A stretch of DNA of 64,000 nucleotides from Legionella norrlandica. Lineage in GTDB: Bacteria > Pseudomonadota > Gammaproteobacteria > Legionellales > Legionellaceae. Location of the stretch: assembly GCF_000770585.1 (NCBI RefSeq), contig NZ_JNCF01000012.1, positions 1 to 64,000 on the forward strand, read 5' to 3'. Position 1 is the stretch's first letter. Each line of letters opens with the position of its first letter. The notes below the pieces were generated by a model, which saw only the letters and a list, made by a program, of their open reading frames with translations, was not told the origin of the DNA and made no database searches. Made by a program: the position numbers and the translations under genes. Below, in pieces: positions 17,574-26,374 of the stretch.

Positions 17574-18372
17574 TCTTACTAATAAAACTGCGATTATTAC
17601 AGGCGGAGCTGGAATTCTTGGTAAAGGCTTTAGCCGAGAGCTTGCTAAAAATGGCGCTAAAGTTGCGGTGGCTGATGTTTGCTACGAAAACGCTGAACAA
17701 GTATGCCAATCAATTCTGGAAGAATTTCCAGATGCAAAAGTTCTTCCATTGCGATGTGATGTAGCTGATAAAATTAATATCGTACACATGGTTGAAACAG
17801 TAAAAACTCAATTTAATTCAATTGACATACTTTTAAATAATGCTGCAACTAAAACTGATGACTTGCATAAATTCTTTGCCCCCTTTGAAGAATATGAGCT
17901 GGAAACATGGCAAAAAGTAATGTCTGTTAATCTGGATGGGATGTTTCTAGTAGCACAAGCCGTAAGCAAAGAAATGATAAAACAAAACACTGGTGGGAGC
18001 ATTATTCAAACAAGTTCTATCTATGGAGTTGTTGCACCCGATCAAAGCATCTATAAGGGATCAGAGTATTTAGGAGTAGAGATCAATACCCCCGCTGTAT
18101 ATTCTGCATCAAAGGGTGCAGTATTGAGTTTAACAAAATATCTTGCAACCTATTTGGCGAAATATAATATTCGCGTTAATACCCTAACGCCAGGCGGTAT
18201 TGAAAGTGGTCAAAATAACACTTTTGTTAAAAATTATTCAAGTAAGGTCCCATTAGGAAGAATGGGTAAATTTGATGAATTATTAGGTGCACTAGTTTTC
18301 TTAGCTTCAGATGCCTCAACCTATGTTACAGGACAAAATATTATAGTTGATGGCGGGTTCACTTGCTGGTAA
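17566..18372 (+). CDS. Short-chain dehydrogenase/reductase (PtmA-like), copy 2
   Basis: A 268-aa SDR closely related in plan to the copy at 15823: GGAGILGKGFS for the cofactor, NNAA, a serine in QTSSIYGVVAPD, YSASKGA with Tyr and Lys, and the C-terminal VDGGFTCW. I start at the TTG at 17566 because AAGGGG lies six bases before it and the domain begins three residues later; a TTG at 17536 gives a longer non-conserved start. It overlaps the preceding oxidoreductase by 8 bases. The two SDRs share the rare YGhVAPD segment after the catalytic serine, which suggests duplication and related substrates. Confidence 0.8.
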   Translation: MFNLTNKTAIITGGAGILGKGFSRELAKNGAKVAVADVCYENAEQVCQSILEEFPDAKVLPLRCDVADKINIVHMVETVKTQFNSIDILLNNAATKTDDLHKFFAPFEEYELETWQKVMSVNLDGMFLVAQAVSKEMIKQNTGGSIIQTSSIYGVVAPDQSIYKGSEYLGVEINTPAVYSASKGAVLSLTKYLATYLAKYNIRVNTLTPGGIESGQNNTFVKNYSSKVPLGRMGKFDELLGALVFLASDASTYVTGQNIIVDGGFTCW

Positions 18373-18453
18373 ATAATAATTTTTGAATAATTATTGCTAC
18401 GTGCCCGTTCAAAATTATATAGGTTACCTTATTTTTTATATAAAGTTTAAATA

Positions 18454-19932
18454 ATGCTCTTTAACTCCTATTCTTTTATTTTCCTCTTTTTACCAGCAAC
18501 CTTTGTTTTGTTTTTACTGTTCCAGTGGCGTCATAAACGCTCAGAAACAATCCTATTTCTTTTTGTAACGTCTATTATTTTTTATGGGTATTGGAATTTC
18601 TCCTATTTACCATTTTTATTACTCTCAATCCTGTTTAATTTTTTCATTAGTTTTTTGATGGAGCGAATCAATAGAGTTTTCTTCTATGCAGGACTTATTG
18701 GCAATTTATCTTTGCTTATTTACTTTAAATACAGTCAATTTTTATTAACTAATTTATATTTATTACTTAATCAACCTCTGGAATTAATCAATGAGGATCT
18801 CCCACTCGGCATTTCTTTTTTTACCTTTACTCAAATTGCTTATCTCACCGATTGTTATAGAAAACAAATTAAAGTGCCACGATTTATTAACTTTGGATTA
18901 TTTGTCACATTTTTTCCTCATTTAATGGCAGGCCCCATACTTCACCATCAAGAAATAATGCCCCAATTTGAGAACGAGAAAAGAAAGCTATTCAGCTGGG
19001 AAAATTGTGCTGTAGGTTTGACCATTTTTTCCATTGGTCTTTTTAAGAAAACTATTATTGCTGATTCCTTAGCGCCTTATGCAAATACGGTATTTAGTGC
19101 AGCCTCAAAAGATTCAATCACCTTTATTGAGGCATGGTGTGGGAGCATTTCTTATACTTTTCAATTGTATTTTGATTTCTCAGGGTATTCCGATATGGCA
19201 ATAGGCTTAGCTCGTCTCTTCGGCATCATCTTCCCTTTAAATTTTAATTCACCATATAAGGCATTTAATATTATTAGTTTCTGGCGTCGGTGGCATATGA
19301 CTTTATCTCGCTTTTTAAGGGACTATGTCTATATCCCTTTGGGCGGAAACCGCAAGGGTAATATCAAGCGGTATCTCAACCTAATGATAACTATGATAAT
19401 AGGTGGTATTTGGCATGGAGCTGGATGGACATTTATTATGTGGGGTTTATTACATGGTTTTTATTTGGTAATAAACCACGTATGGCTTCTTATAAAAAAA
19501 CATTATTTTCAGTTTTTCTTCCTCAATAAATGGATATGCAATTTTTTTGCTCAAATTATTACTTTTCTAGCAGTAGTTATCGCTTGGATATTTTTCCGCG
19601 CAGAAACCTTCACCACAAGTTACCATATTCTTACCGCATTGTTCAGCCCTATTTCCTCATCTGGTTCTTTATTTAATCCTGAACAGTTAAAACACCTATT
19701 TGCACTTTTATTCACTACAGGGTTCATCGTATTTTTAGCGCCTAACACTCAACAATTACTCTACAAGTATCGCCCCGCTCTGGAAACTTATCCAGGAGAA
19801 ATTGAGCGATATCCATTGAAGCATTGGCATTGGACCCCCAATGCATTTACTGCAGCAGTTTGCGCTTTTTTAACCTTATCTTCACTGCTGTCCTTTGGGC
19901 ATATCAGTGAATTTCTATATTACAAATTCTGA
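18454..19932 (+). CDS. MBOAT family membrane O-acyltransferase (AlgI/DltB-like), second copy
   Basis: The 492-aa protein starts MLFNSYSFIF and has the same series of hydrophobic segments and motifs as the copy at 8313: PLGISFFTFTQIAYL, YFDFSGYSDMAIGL, FWRRWHMTLS and the catalytic histidine in GIWHGAGWTF at residue 321. It passes acyl groups to a periplasmic acceptor through the SGNH protein encoded 11 bases downstream. The strong likeness to the first copy suggests duplication, with each pair serving a different hydroxyl or sugar. It is intact. Confidence 0.9.
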   Translation: MLFNSYSFIFLFLPATFVLFLLFQWRHKRSETILFLFVTSIIFYGYWNFSYLPFLLLSILFNFFISFLMERINRVFFYAGLIGNLSLLIYFKYSQFLLTNLYLLLNQPLELINEDLPLGISFFTFTQIAYLTDCYRKQIKVPRFINFGLFVTFFPHLMAGPILHHQEIMPQFENEKRKLFSWENCAVGLTIFSIGLFKKTIIADSLAPYANTVFSAASKDSITFIEAWCGSISYTFQLYFDFSGYSDMAIGLARLFGIIFPLNFNSPYKAFNIISFWRRWHMTLSRFLRDYVYIPLGGNRKGNIKRYLNLMITMIIGGIWHGAGWTFIMWGLLHGFYLVINHVWLLIKKHYFQFFFLNKWICNFFAQIITFLAVVIAWIFFRAETFTTSYHILTALFSPISSSGSLFNPEQLKHLFALLFTTGFIVFLAPNTQQLLYKYRPALETYPGEIERYPLKHWHWTPNAFTAAVCAFLTLSSLLSFGHISEFLYYKF

Positions 19933-19943
19933 GGTGAGCTCAA

Positions 19944-21173
19944 TTGAATCACTTTAAAAGGTTTTTCATTTATTATTTTGTATTTTTTCTACTATTTAGC
20001 TTCATTATCATATTATTTAACTGGCTAGTTAATCCGTATAATATTTATAAATCGATACCTGTCCAAAAATTCAGTCAAAAGCCCCAAGTGGCATCACATT
20101 TGCGTCTTACCAAAGCAATAGCAGTTGAGTGGAAAAAACCCGAATATTTAATAATGGGGTCCTCTACTGCAGAAACAGGTCTCAATCCGGATTTCCCGGC
20201 ATGGAATAATTCTCAAACTTATAATCTTGGATTGAGCGGGGCAAATATTTACGAAGTAATGCGCTATTTACAACATGCTGAAGCAATTAAGCCCATTAAA
20301 AAAGTCGTTTTAGTAGTCAATTTCTTTATGTTTAATGCCTATATAAATAATCGGGATGATTTTGATGAATCATTACTGCGTGTAGACGCCAATGGAAATA
20401 AAAATCCCTTTGCTGCCAATACGCTTTTTTCCACTTTACTTTCCTTTGATGCATTAAAAGCAAGCCTGGAAACCATAAAAAATCAAAATAAAAGAAACGC
20501 CTTTCTAAGTAATGGGCAACTTGCTCATGATTATAGAGAAGAACAAATAGATCAAATAAAAGGTTATAAAAATAATTTTCTATATACAGAAGGTTACAAT
20601 AAATTATCTTTATTGCCTTCACCACAAAATCAATTTAGTTTTACTAATCTTGAAAAAGGAATTAATACTATAGATTATTTGCAAAAAATTATAACTATTT
20701 GCGAGAACAATAATACCGAATTAATCCTTATCCTTGCTCCAGAACATGTCAGGCTTTTGGAAACTTATAAATTGTTAGATTTATGGGACATTTATGAGCA
20801 ATGGCAAGAAGAGTTAACGCGTATAATAGTAGCTCATAATCAAAAATACCCGGACTCAAAATTTGCTTTGTGGGGTTTTAATAACATTAACTCCATTACA
20901 ACGGAAGAGCTTCCCAATAAAGAGGATGCCACAACTAAAATGCATTGGTTTTGGGATCCTCAGCACTTCAAAAATGAACTAGGGAATTTAATATTATCGA
21001 CAGTATTAATGCTAAAAAATGAGTCGAGAATTAGTAATTTTTCGACTTTACTAACAAAGGCTAATATGCAGGAAAAATTAGAACGAGACAGAGTAGCGCT
21101 GGGCGAATGGGAAAGGGCACATACTGAGGAAGTCATTGAAATTAAACAGAATCTATTTCAAATTGCTAAGTAA
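19944..21173 (+). CDS. SGNH-type (AlgJ/DltD-like) partner of the second MBOAT protein
   Basis: The 409-aa protein has one N-terminal membrane helix (about residues 8-29) followed by a periplasmic domain. Block I reads MGSSTAETGL with the serine at residue 73 or 74, and block V reads DPQHF with D338 and H341, the layout of AlgJ/DltD/AlgX-like O-acetylation partners. It begins with TTG at 19944 after a strong GAGGTGA site. Being next to the MBOAT gene, it probably accepts the acyl group and puts it on an LPS sugar. A C-terminal charged tail of about 50 residues looks helical. Confidence 0.82.
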   Translation: MNHFKRFFIYYFVFFLLFSFIIILFNWLVNPYNIYKSIPVQKFSQKPQVASHLRLTKAIAVEWKKPEYLIMGSSTAETGLNPDFPAWNNSQTYNLGLSGANIYEVMRYLQHAEAIKPIKKVVLVVNFFMFNAYINNRDDFDESLLRVDANGNKNPFAANTLFSTLLSFDALKASLETIKNQNKRNAFLSNGQLAHDYREEQIDQIKGYKNNFLYTEGYNKLSLLPSPQNQFSFTNLEKGINTIDYLQKIITICENNNTELILILAPEHVRLLETYKLLDLWDIYEQWQEELTRIIVAHNQKYPDSKFALWGFNNINSITTEELPNKEDATTKMHWFWDPQHFKNELGNLILSTVLMLKNESRISNFSTLLTKANMQEKLERDRVALGEWERAHTEEVIEIKQNLFQIAK

Positions 21174-21190
21174 TAGCCTCCTCCGATTCT

Positions 21191-21226
21191 TAAAGTAATT
21201 TCTTATTAATTACTTAAAATCATTTT
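21191..21226 (+). terminator. AT-rich stem-loop after the second MBOAT/SGNH pair
   Basis: AAGTAATT (21193-21200) pairs with AATTACTT (21208-21215), followed by AAAATCATTTTT. Flanking CCTCC and GGAGG segments could add an outer stem. It lies in the 131-bp gap before the next gene, so it may end one transcript within the plus-strand block. The stem is weak because it is AT-rich. Confidence 0.35.
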
Positions 21227-21304
21227 TAGCTGGGAGGATTATCAGCAACCTCTATTATTGATAAACTCCTGATTGGTTTCATAGGCATTCGGAGCACATA
21301 CATC

Positions 21305-22738
21305 GTGATTATTATAAGTATCAGCTCAATATCTCAATTATTCATGTTTAAAAATTTATGTGAAAGAATTAAAAAAAAATATCAGAATAATATAGTCTTT
21401 GTTGCATTTGACTGCACTGACAAACAAGTGAAACAGATCCGAGATGCTGCTCATCAATTGGAAATTCAATTTGAATTGCAATCTTCCCATTTCAATGAGT
21501 TTAAGGACATAAGTTCAGCTAAATCCCTACCTCCAATGGGCTTATTGGATAAATTCTATTATAGGATGAAATCAGAATCCTATAAAAATGCTACTTGCGA
21601 GTTGGAGAAAAAAAAGGAAATATACATTAAGGATATAAAATCCAATCTAACTGCAGCACAGTACTTAATAGAAAAGTACAACCCAAAATTAATTTTAGTT
21701 GGGGAAGATGGGATTTCTGGGAATGTTTTTTTAATAAAGCAAGCAAAACAAAATAAAATTCCGGTTATAAATATTCCGTATGAAGTTAGTGGTAGAGAAG
21801 ATTTTATTAATCTTATTCATGAAAAAATCGAAAAAGAAACTGTGATTAAATTTAATTCACGTGACTCTAGGTATCATGAATTCATAAAAAAGAAATTCAA
21901 GCATTGGATCTTAACTACAGAATATTTCGATACAATACTATTTCCCCCAGAATTAATTATTGCACGATTGGAGTATGGCATTGACTTGCCCAACCCCTGG
22001 ACAACACACGGAGGAAATGCTGATTTATTAGCAGTAGAAAGTCATGCTATGTTAGAGCATTATATAAAAGAAAATTTAAACAAAGCAAAATTAAAATTGG
22101 TAGGAACTGTATATTGTGATGTGATGTATGATAGCATGAATAGTGATCCCATCTATAAAGCATCCTATTTAAATAAAACTAAAATCAGCGATAAAGTCAC
22201 CTCAATATTAGTTTCTTTACCTCCAAGCTACCATAATACACGAAAATTTAAGAATGAATTCCCTACCTATAAGGATATGATTTATAACCTTTTCAACATG
22301 TTACGTGAGTTAGGCCCCAATATGGAAATTACCGTTTCGGTACATCCAGCTATATCTTTTGATGAATTGGAAATAATAAAATCATTCGATGTCACTATTT
22401 CTAATGACTGGATTATAGATTTAATCCCTAAGCATGATATTTTCTTTGTATTTTCTTATTCATCCTCTATTAGATGGGCTATTGCTTGTGGAAAACCAAT
22501 TATTAATTATGATACCTATGATCATAATCTAAAAATTTATGCCGGGGTACAAGGTTTTTTTAATTATAAATATCTAAAAGATGTTTGGCAAAAATTGACA
22601 GATTTACAAAAAAAAGAAGAATATGAAAAAATTGCCAGCCAAATGGCATCTATTCGCGATAATTGGGGTAATTTAGATGGAAAAAATGTAAATAGGATTT
22701 GTAATCTTTTTGATATTTTGATAAATAGAGAAATCTAA
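21305..22738 (+). CDS. Putative GT-B glycosyltransferase with sialyltransferase-like motifs (paralogue A)
   Basis: I do not recognise a named family. The 477-aa protein has an N-terminal domain ending in LVGEDGI (residues 131-137), then NPWTTHGGNAD (230-240) with a following AVES, VGTVYCD, VSVHPAI (HP at 347-348), SYSSSIRWAIACGKPIINYD (384-403) and WGNLDGK near the end. Three other genes here (22771, 31624, 40568) show the same order. An acidic-glycine motif, HP and a serine motif before the donor pocket are also what bacterial sialyltransferases share, so I infer transfer of a CMP-nonulosonate or similar sugar. It starts at GTG 21305, the first good start before the domain. No membrane segment is seen. 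Confidence 0.6.
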   Translation: MIIISISSISQLFMFKNLCERIKKKYQNNIVFVAFDCTDKQVKQIRDAAHQLEIQFELQSSHFNEFKDISSAKSLPPMGLLDKFYYRMKSESYKNATCELEKKKEIYIKDIKSNLTAAQYLIEKYNPKLILVGEDGISGNVFLIKQAKQNKIPVINIPYEVSGREDFINLIHEKIEKETVIKFNSRDSRYHEFIKKKFKHWILTTEYFDTILFPPELIIARLEYGIDLPNPWTTHGGNADLLAVESHAMLEHYIKENLNKAKLKLVGTVYCDVMYDSMNSDPIYKASYLNKTKISDKVTSILVSLPPSYHNTRKFKNEFPTYKDMIYNLFNMLRELGPNMEITVSVHPAISFDELEIIKSFDVTISNDWIIDLIPKHDIFFVFSYSSSIRWAIACGKPIINYDTYDHNLKIYAGVQGFFNYKYLKDVWQKLTDLQKKEEYEKIASQMASIRDNWGNLDGKNVNRICNLFDILINREI

Positions 22739-22770
22739 ATAATTGCAAAAATTATCCTTGGGATTTTGGG

Positions 22771-24227
22771 ATGCTAAAAATACTTATTGTTGCAGGTGAA
22801 TTGGGTCAGCTTCGATACTATGAAGAAGTAGCGAGACGCTTAAAAGATCAAAACTGTCATCTGGATTTTGTTGTGATCGAGATGATCCTGGTGTTGCTGA
22901 AGCGATTTCCAAAATAGCAAAGAAATACGATATGGATTTTTATCATCATAAAGAATCATCTGAAAATTTTACTTATCGTTCCAGTCCTATCAAATCCTTA
23001 TTTGACAAATATATAGAATTTAAATTGTTCAATAAGTCAAAGCAAATAAGAGCGCTCAGCAGAAATCTATCAAAGCAAAAATATAATTTATTCAGAAATA
23101 TCCACTTCTCAAGATTATTAACAGCGTATGAATTACTTAAAAAATTTAAACCAAATGTAATTATTATTGGAGAAGACGGGATTGCAGCTGATTTTATACT
23201 TATCTCGGCGGCAAAAAAATTACATATCCCAGTCATAGTATTACCTTATGGCCTTGCTGATTCATCTTATTTAATTTCTAAAGGAGTAGAGGAAAAATAC
23301 AAAGCGGGTGAACTACTAACTACAAATGATCCGTCAGTACAGTTGGTTAAAAAATTATATCCAAAATGGGTTAAAGAAACTCCTTATGGAGAAGCAATTT
23401 ATTTACCACCAGAGTTTATTCTCGCCCTAGAAAGTTTGAAAATTAAGATTCCTTACCCTTGGTGTCTTCAAGGCGGAATAGCAGATATTATTCTATTAGA
23501 AAGCGATGTTATGTATCAGCGTTATTTATCTGAAGGCATAAAAAATGAGAAAATGAAATTAACCGGATCCATATATTGCGATGTGATGAATGATGTGATA
23601 GTTAATGATAATGCAATTAAACAAGCATTTGAGCAATTCCAAAGAATAGATAACCACCAACTAAAGATTTTAGTATGCGTCCCACCAAGCGATCATGATG
23701 GTTGGAAAGATAAATGTGACTATCAGTCTGTAGCAGATTTTATTGTGGCGTTATTAAATTTATTCAATCAATATAGCAATGTTGAGGTAGTGTATTCGTT
23801 TCATCCAAGAATGAAAGAGTCTGATAGAAAAGAGATATTATCACTGGGTATAAAAGATCAACCCAATTTTCCACTATATGAAATTCCTAAATGTGATATT
23901 CTCTTAGCATGTGGCAGTAGTCTTGCTCGATGGGCTTTAGCAGCAAGGAAGGTTGTTATCAACTTTGATTTATATAAGTTTGGAACAAATGATTTTCCAC
24001 ATGTTCCAGCTCATATTCAAATTAATGAAATTGAAGAACTCAATGCATTAATTCAACTATTTAGTAAAAATCCAAATCGATTTAAAGAGTTATTATTGAA
24101 CTCCAAAAATGAACTTAACAAAATGGGAACAATAAACGGCCAAGCCACTTCGTCAATTTTTAATGCCATAAAAGAGCAAATTTATCACTCGAAAAATGTA
24201 AAAATATTGCACAGAAGCTTATCTTAA
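22771..24227 (+). CDS. Putative GT-B glycosyltransferase, paralogue B, frameshifted
   Basis: ATG at 22771 begins MLKILIVAGELGQLRYYEEV, a typical GT-B N-terminus. The frame breaks near 22883-22890 and continues, one base short, as DDPGVAEAISKIAKKYD. The restored protein is about 485 aa. Motifs match paralogue A: IIGEDGI, YPWCLQGGIAD, LTGSIYCDVM, YSFHPRM, GSSLARWALAA and a C-terminal GTINGQ where A has WGNLDG. It lies 32 bases after paralogue A and is likely a tandem duplicate. Its end is 4 bases from the end of the convergent minus-strand gene at 24232. Confidence 0.6.
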
Positions 24228-24231
24228 AATT

Positions 24232-25374
24232 TTAAACATCCATGTTGGACAAAGAAGAAATTTTCAATAAACTTATCAATGCTTTTTGGGCGGCGTATTG
24301 GGGATTTTCTAATTTTTTGCTTCCCAGCCAAAATTCCTTTTTTCCACTTTCTGAAAACAAGTATCTTAATTCATTCTGACTTGGTTTCTTACTATCAAAC
24401 ATGAATGCAATGTTTTTTGCTCTATAAGGGGATGAATTGATCATATTATAGTTATTTAAATGCTTTAATATATCTTGCTCATAGCATAACGAAACAGGAG
24501 TAATGAATGGAACAGGTGAAAAGAAATTGAGATAGCTCGCATCATAAAGACAGTTTGACAAAATACTACAAACTGCATCGCATAATATCAATGTATACTC
24601 CACCTTTTCATGCTTCATTAACCTAAATGCGATTTTTGAATTTTCTAATAATTTGATAGTATTTTGGGCTTGTTCATTACTCTCACGCGGATGTTGCCTA
24701 TAGATTATAGTTGCTTCAGGGTGCGTCTCGGTCACGAGAAATAATAGATCCAAAAGAATTTCCTTATATCCTTGGATATGATGAAGTGATTGTCCAAACA
24801 AACCAATCATCATATCCCTAGTGGATAAATCTTCTTTCTCTCGTAGCTCTTGTCTAAGATGAACAAGATCTAAAGACTTGTACCAAGAGTGCCTCGGCGA
24901 TCCTATGACGAGGCCTTCACTATCATATCGCTGTTCTGTTAATATTTTTGCTTCCTGATCTAAACAAAAATGATAATCGGCACAAACTCCGAAAAAATCA
25001 TTGACCTCACCCCAAAAATCTTGCATAACTACCGTTGGAATTTTATTTTTAGCAACACTAATCAATGCTTCATCGATACCAGCATCACCTGGTGTAGACA
25101 GGCCACATAAAATAATATCAGGCTTTACTTTATTCAATACCTCTTGTGCATAATTCAATATCAGATTTGCTTCGTTACTGTCTTGTTGTTTTATTATCAG
25201 ATTAGGTACCAATTCATATTGTAAATTGTGATTACTAAAATAATTAGCTGCGGGAGGCTGAATATATAAAAACAAATCACAATTAGGATTAAACTTGGCT
25301 AACTTTACAATTTCAATGATATTAATAGCCGCACCTACGTCCCTAGATGACACCAAAATTCTCTTCCTGGACAT
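24232..25374 (-). CDS. Putative glycosyltransferase, last gene of the minus-strand LPS block
   Basis: A 380-aa protein with a GT-B-like plan: a first domain starting KRILVSSRDVGAAINI and ending in CGLSTPGDAGID, then IGLFGQS at the start of the second domain, IYRQHPRE (HP motif) and a CDAVCSILSN segment in the place of the donor-pocket serine motif. This resembles the sialyltransferase-like layout of the four paralogues but the rest of the sequence is different. It follows the kinase gene by 4 bases and is the final gene of this transcript. I cannot assign a donor or acceptor; UDP-sugar epimerase-like folds are also possible. Confidence 0.5.
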   Translation of the reverse strand: MSRKRILVSSRDVGAAINIIEIVKLAKFNPNCDLFLYIQPPAANYFSNHNLQYELVPNLIIKQQDSNEANLILNYAQEVLNKVKPDIILCGLSTPGDAGIDEALISVAKNKIPTVVMQDFWGEVNDFFGVCADYHFCLDQEAKILTEQRYDSEGLVIGSPRHSWYKSLDLVHLRQELREKEDLSTRDMMIGLFGQSLHHIQGYKEILLDLLFLVTETHPEATIIYRQHPRESNEQAQNTIKLLENSKIAFRLMKHEKVEYTLILCDAVCSILSNCLYDASYLNFFSPVPFITPVSLCYEQDILKHLNNYNMINSSPYRAKNIAFMFDSKKPSQNELRYLFSESGKKEFWLGSKKLENPQYAAQKALISLLKISSLSNMDV

Positions 25375-25378
25375 ACAC

Positions 25379-26374
25379 TTATACCTGTAGAATTTTATTT
25401 AAAATAATTTGCATTTTTTGAGCTAATTCGGATAGGGTGTAAAATTTGCGCCACTCCTCTTCATATATGCGATTGCCCTCCATTTCACATAAAGTAAGGA
25501 CACACAAGGAACGGAGAGCAATCGTTGATAAAGCAAATTTATCTGTTTCACTATAAAAATATGAACCACCATTTTCAAAATAAGCGGCCATAAAGTGTTT
25601 ACCCAATTCTAAAATGTAATCAAACGAATTATGCCTTACAAATACTAATCGTTCTAATACCAAAGCTAATTCATAGATTATGGGGAGGTAGCTATGGAGT
25701 GCATCCTCAAAATCAAAGAAATAGATATGATTATCAACCATCAACATATTTCCTGGATGTAAATCCCCATGTAATACCTGAGTATTAGCCCCTTGAGTAA
25801 AATTTAAATCACTATTCGTAGCCAAACTTCTTACATATTCAGGGAATGGCCCAATTTTAACTTGCCCTTTTGCAATTTGTTCACGGATTTCATTTAATTT
25901 AAAAATACGGTTATTGGTTTTGGTTATTATGCTGTCTTGTAAAGGATAATTTTTTAGCGCTTCATGCATTTTAGCAAGGGAACCACCTAAACTTTTGAGT
26001 GCATCGATTGAAGAATTTAGGCGTGTTCCATCAAGAAATGGGTATATATAATAGTTTTTTGATTTAGATGACAAAGCAGAGTTTGTCTTTATGCCCTGCA
26101 TCTGTAACCACTGAGCTAAATGTTCAGCATGTTGGTAGTGTTCAAAATGTTCTTCTTCAAAAGATTTAACGAAATACTCTCTTTCATTTTGTTGATCTTT
26201 AATCAAATAAAAGTTAGATAACTGATTTTCAAAACATACCTGATATACTGCCCCCTTCAACTGCACTTCCTCTAGTAAATTTTCAGCTTGATTCGAATCA
26301 AGAGGTATGTAGTCTGGCAGACCAGGAATTAGGGTCTGCCAGGTTGGATTTTTAAGAATCATTTCTTTTAACAT
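25379..26374 (-). CDS. Aminoglycoside/choline-kinase-fold phosphotransferase
   Basis: The 331-aa protein has the APH/ChoK kinase signature: the catalytic loop HGDLHPGN and, 13 or so residues on, the metal-binding FFDFEDA. The N-terminal lobe with YFVKSFEEE supplies the probable ATP-contact lysine. I start at the ATG at 26374, which overlaps the NeuB-like gene by 23 bases; the open frame continues upstream only because it runs antisense-free through that gene. The kinase lies in a set with a NeuB-like synthase, a methyltransferase and a CMP-sugar synthetase, so a sugar or an alcohol group of the LPS is its likely target. An antibiotic-resistance role is unlikely in this context. Confidence 0.72.
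   Translation of the reverse strand: MLKEMILKNPTWQTLIPGLPDYIPLDSNQAENLLEEVQLKGAVYQVCFENQLSNFYLIKDQQNEREYFVKSFEEEHFEHYQHAEHLAQWLQMQGIKTNSALSSKSKNYYIYPFLDGTRLNSSIDALKSLGGSLAKMHEALKNYPLQDSIITKTNNRIFKLNEIREQIAKGQVKIGPFPEYVRSLATNSDLNFTQGANTQVLHGDLHPGNMLMVDNHIYFFDFEDALHSYLPIIYELALVLERLVFVRHNSFDYILELGKHFMAAYFENGGSYFYSETDKFALSTIALRSLCVLTLCEMEGNRIYEEEWRKFYTLSELAQKMQIILNKILQV

Noticed and set aside
25379-26374. Aminoglycoside resistance gene
   Set aside because: The kinase fold is shared, but the gene overlaps sugar-synthesis genes and has no mobile element nearby.
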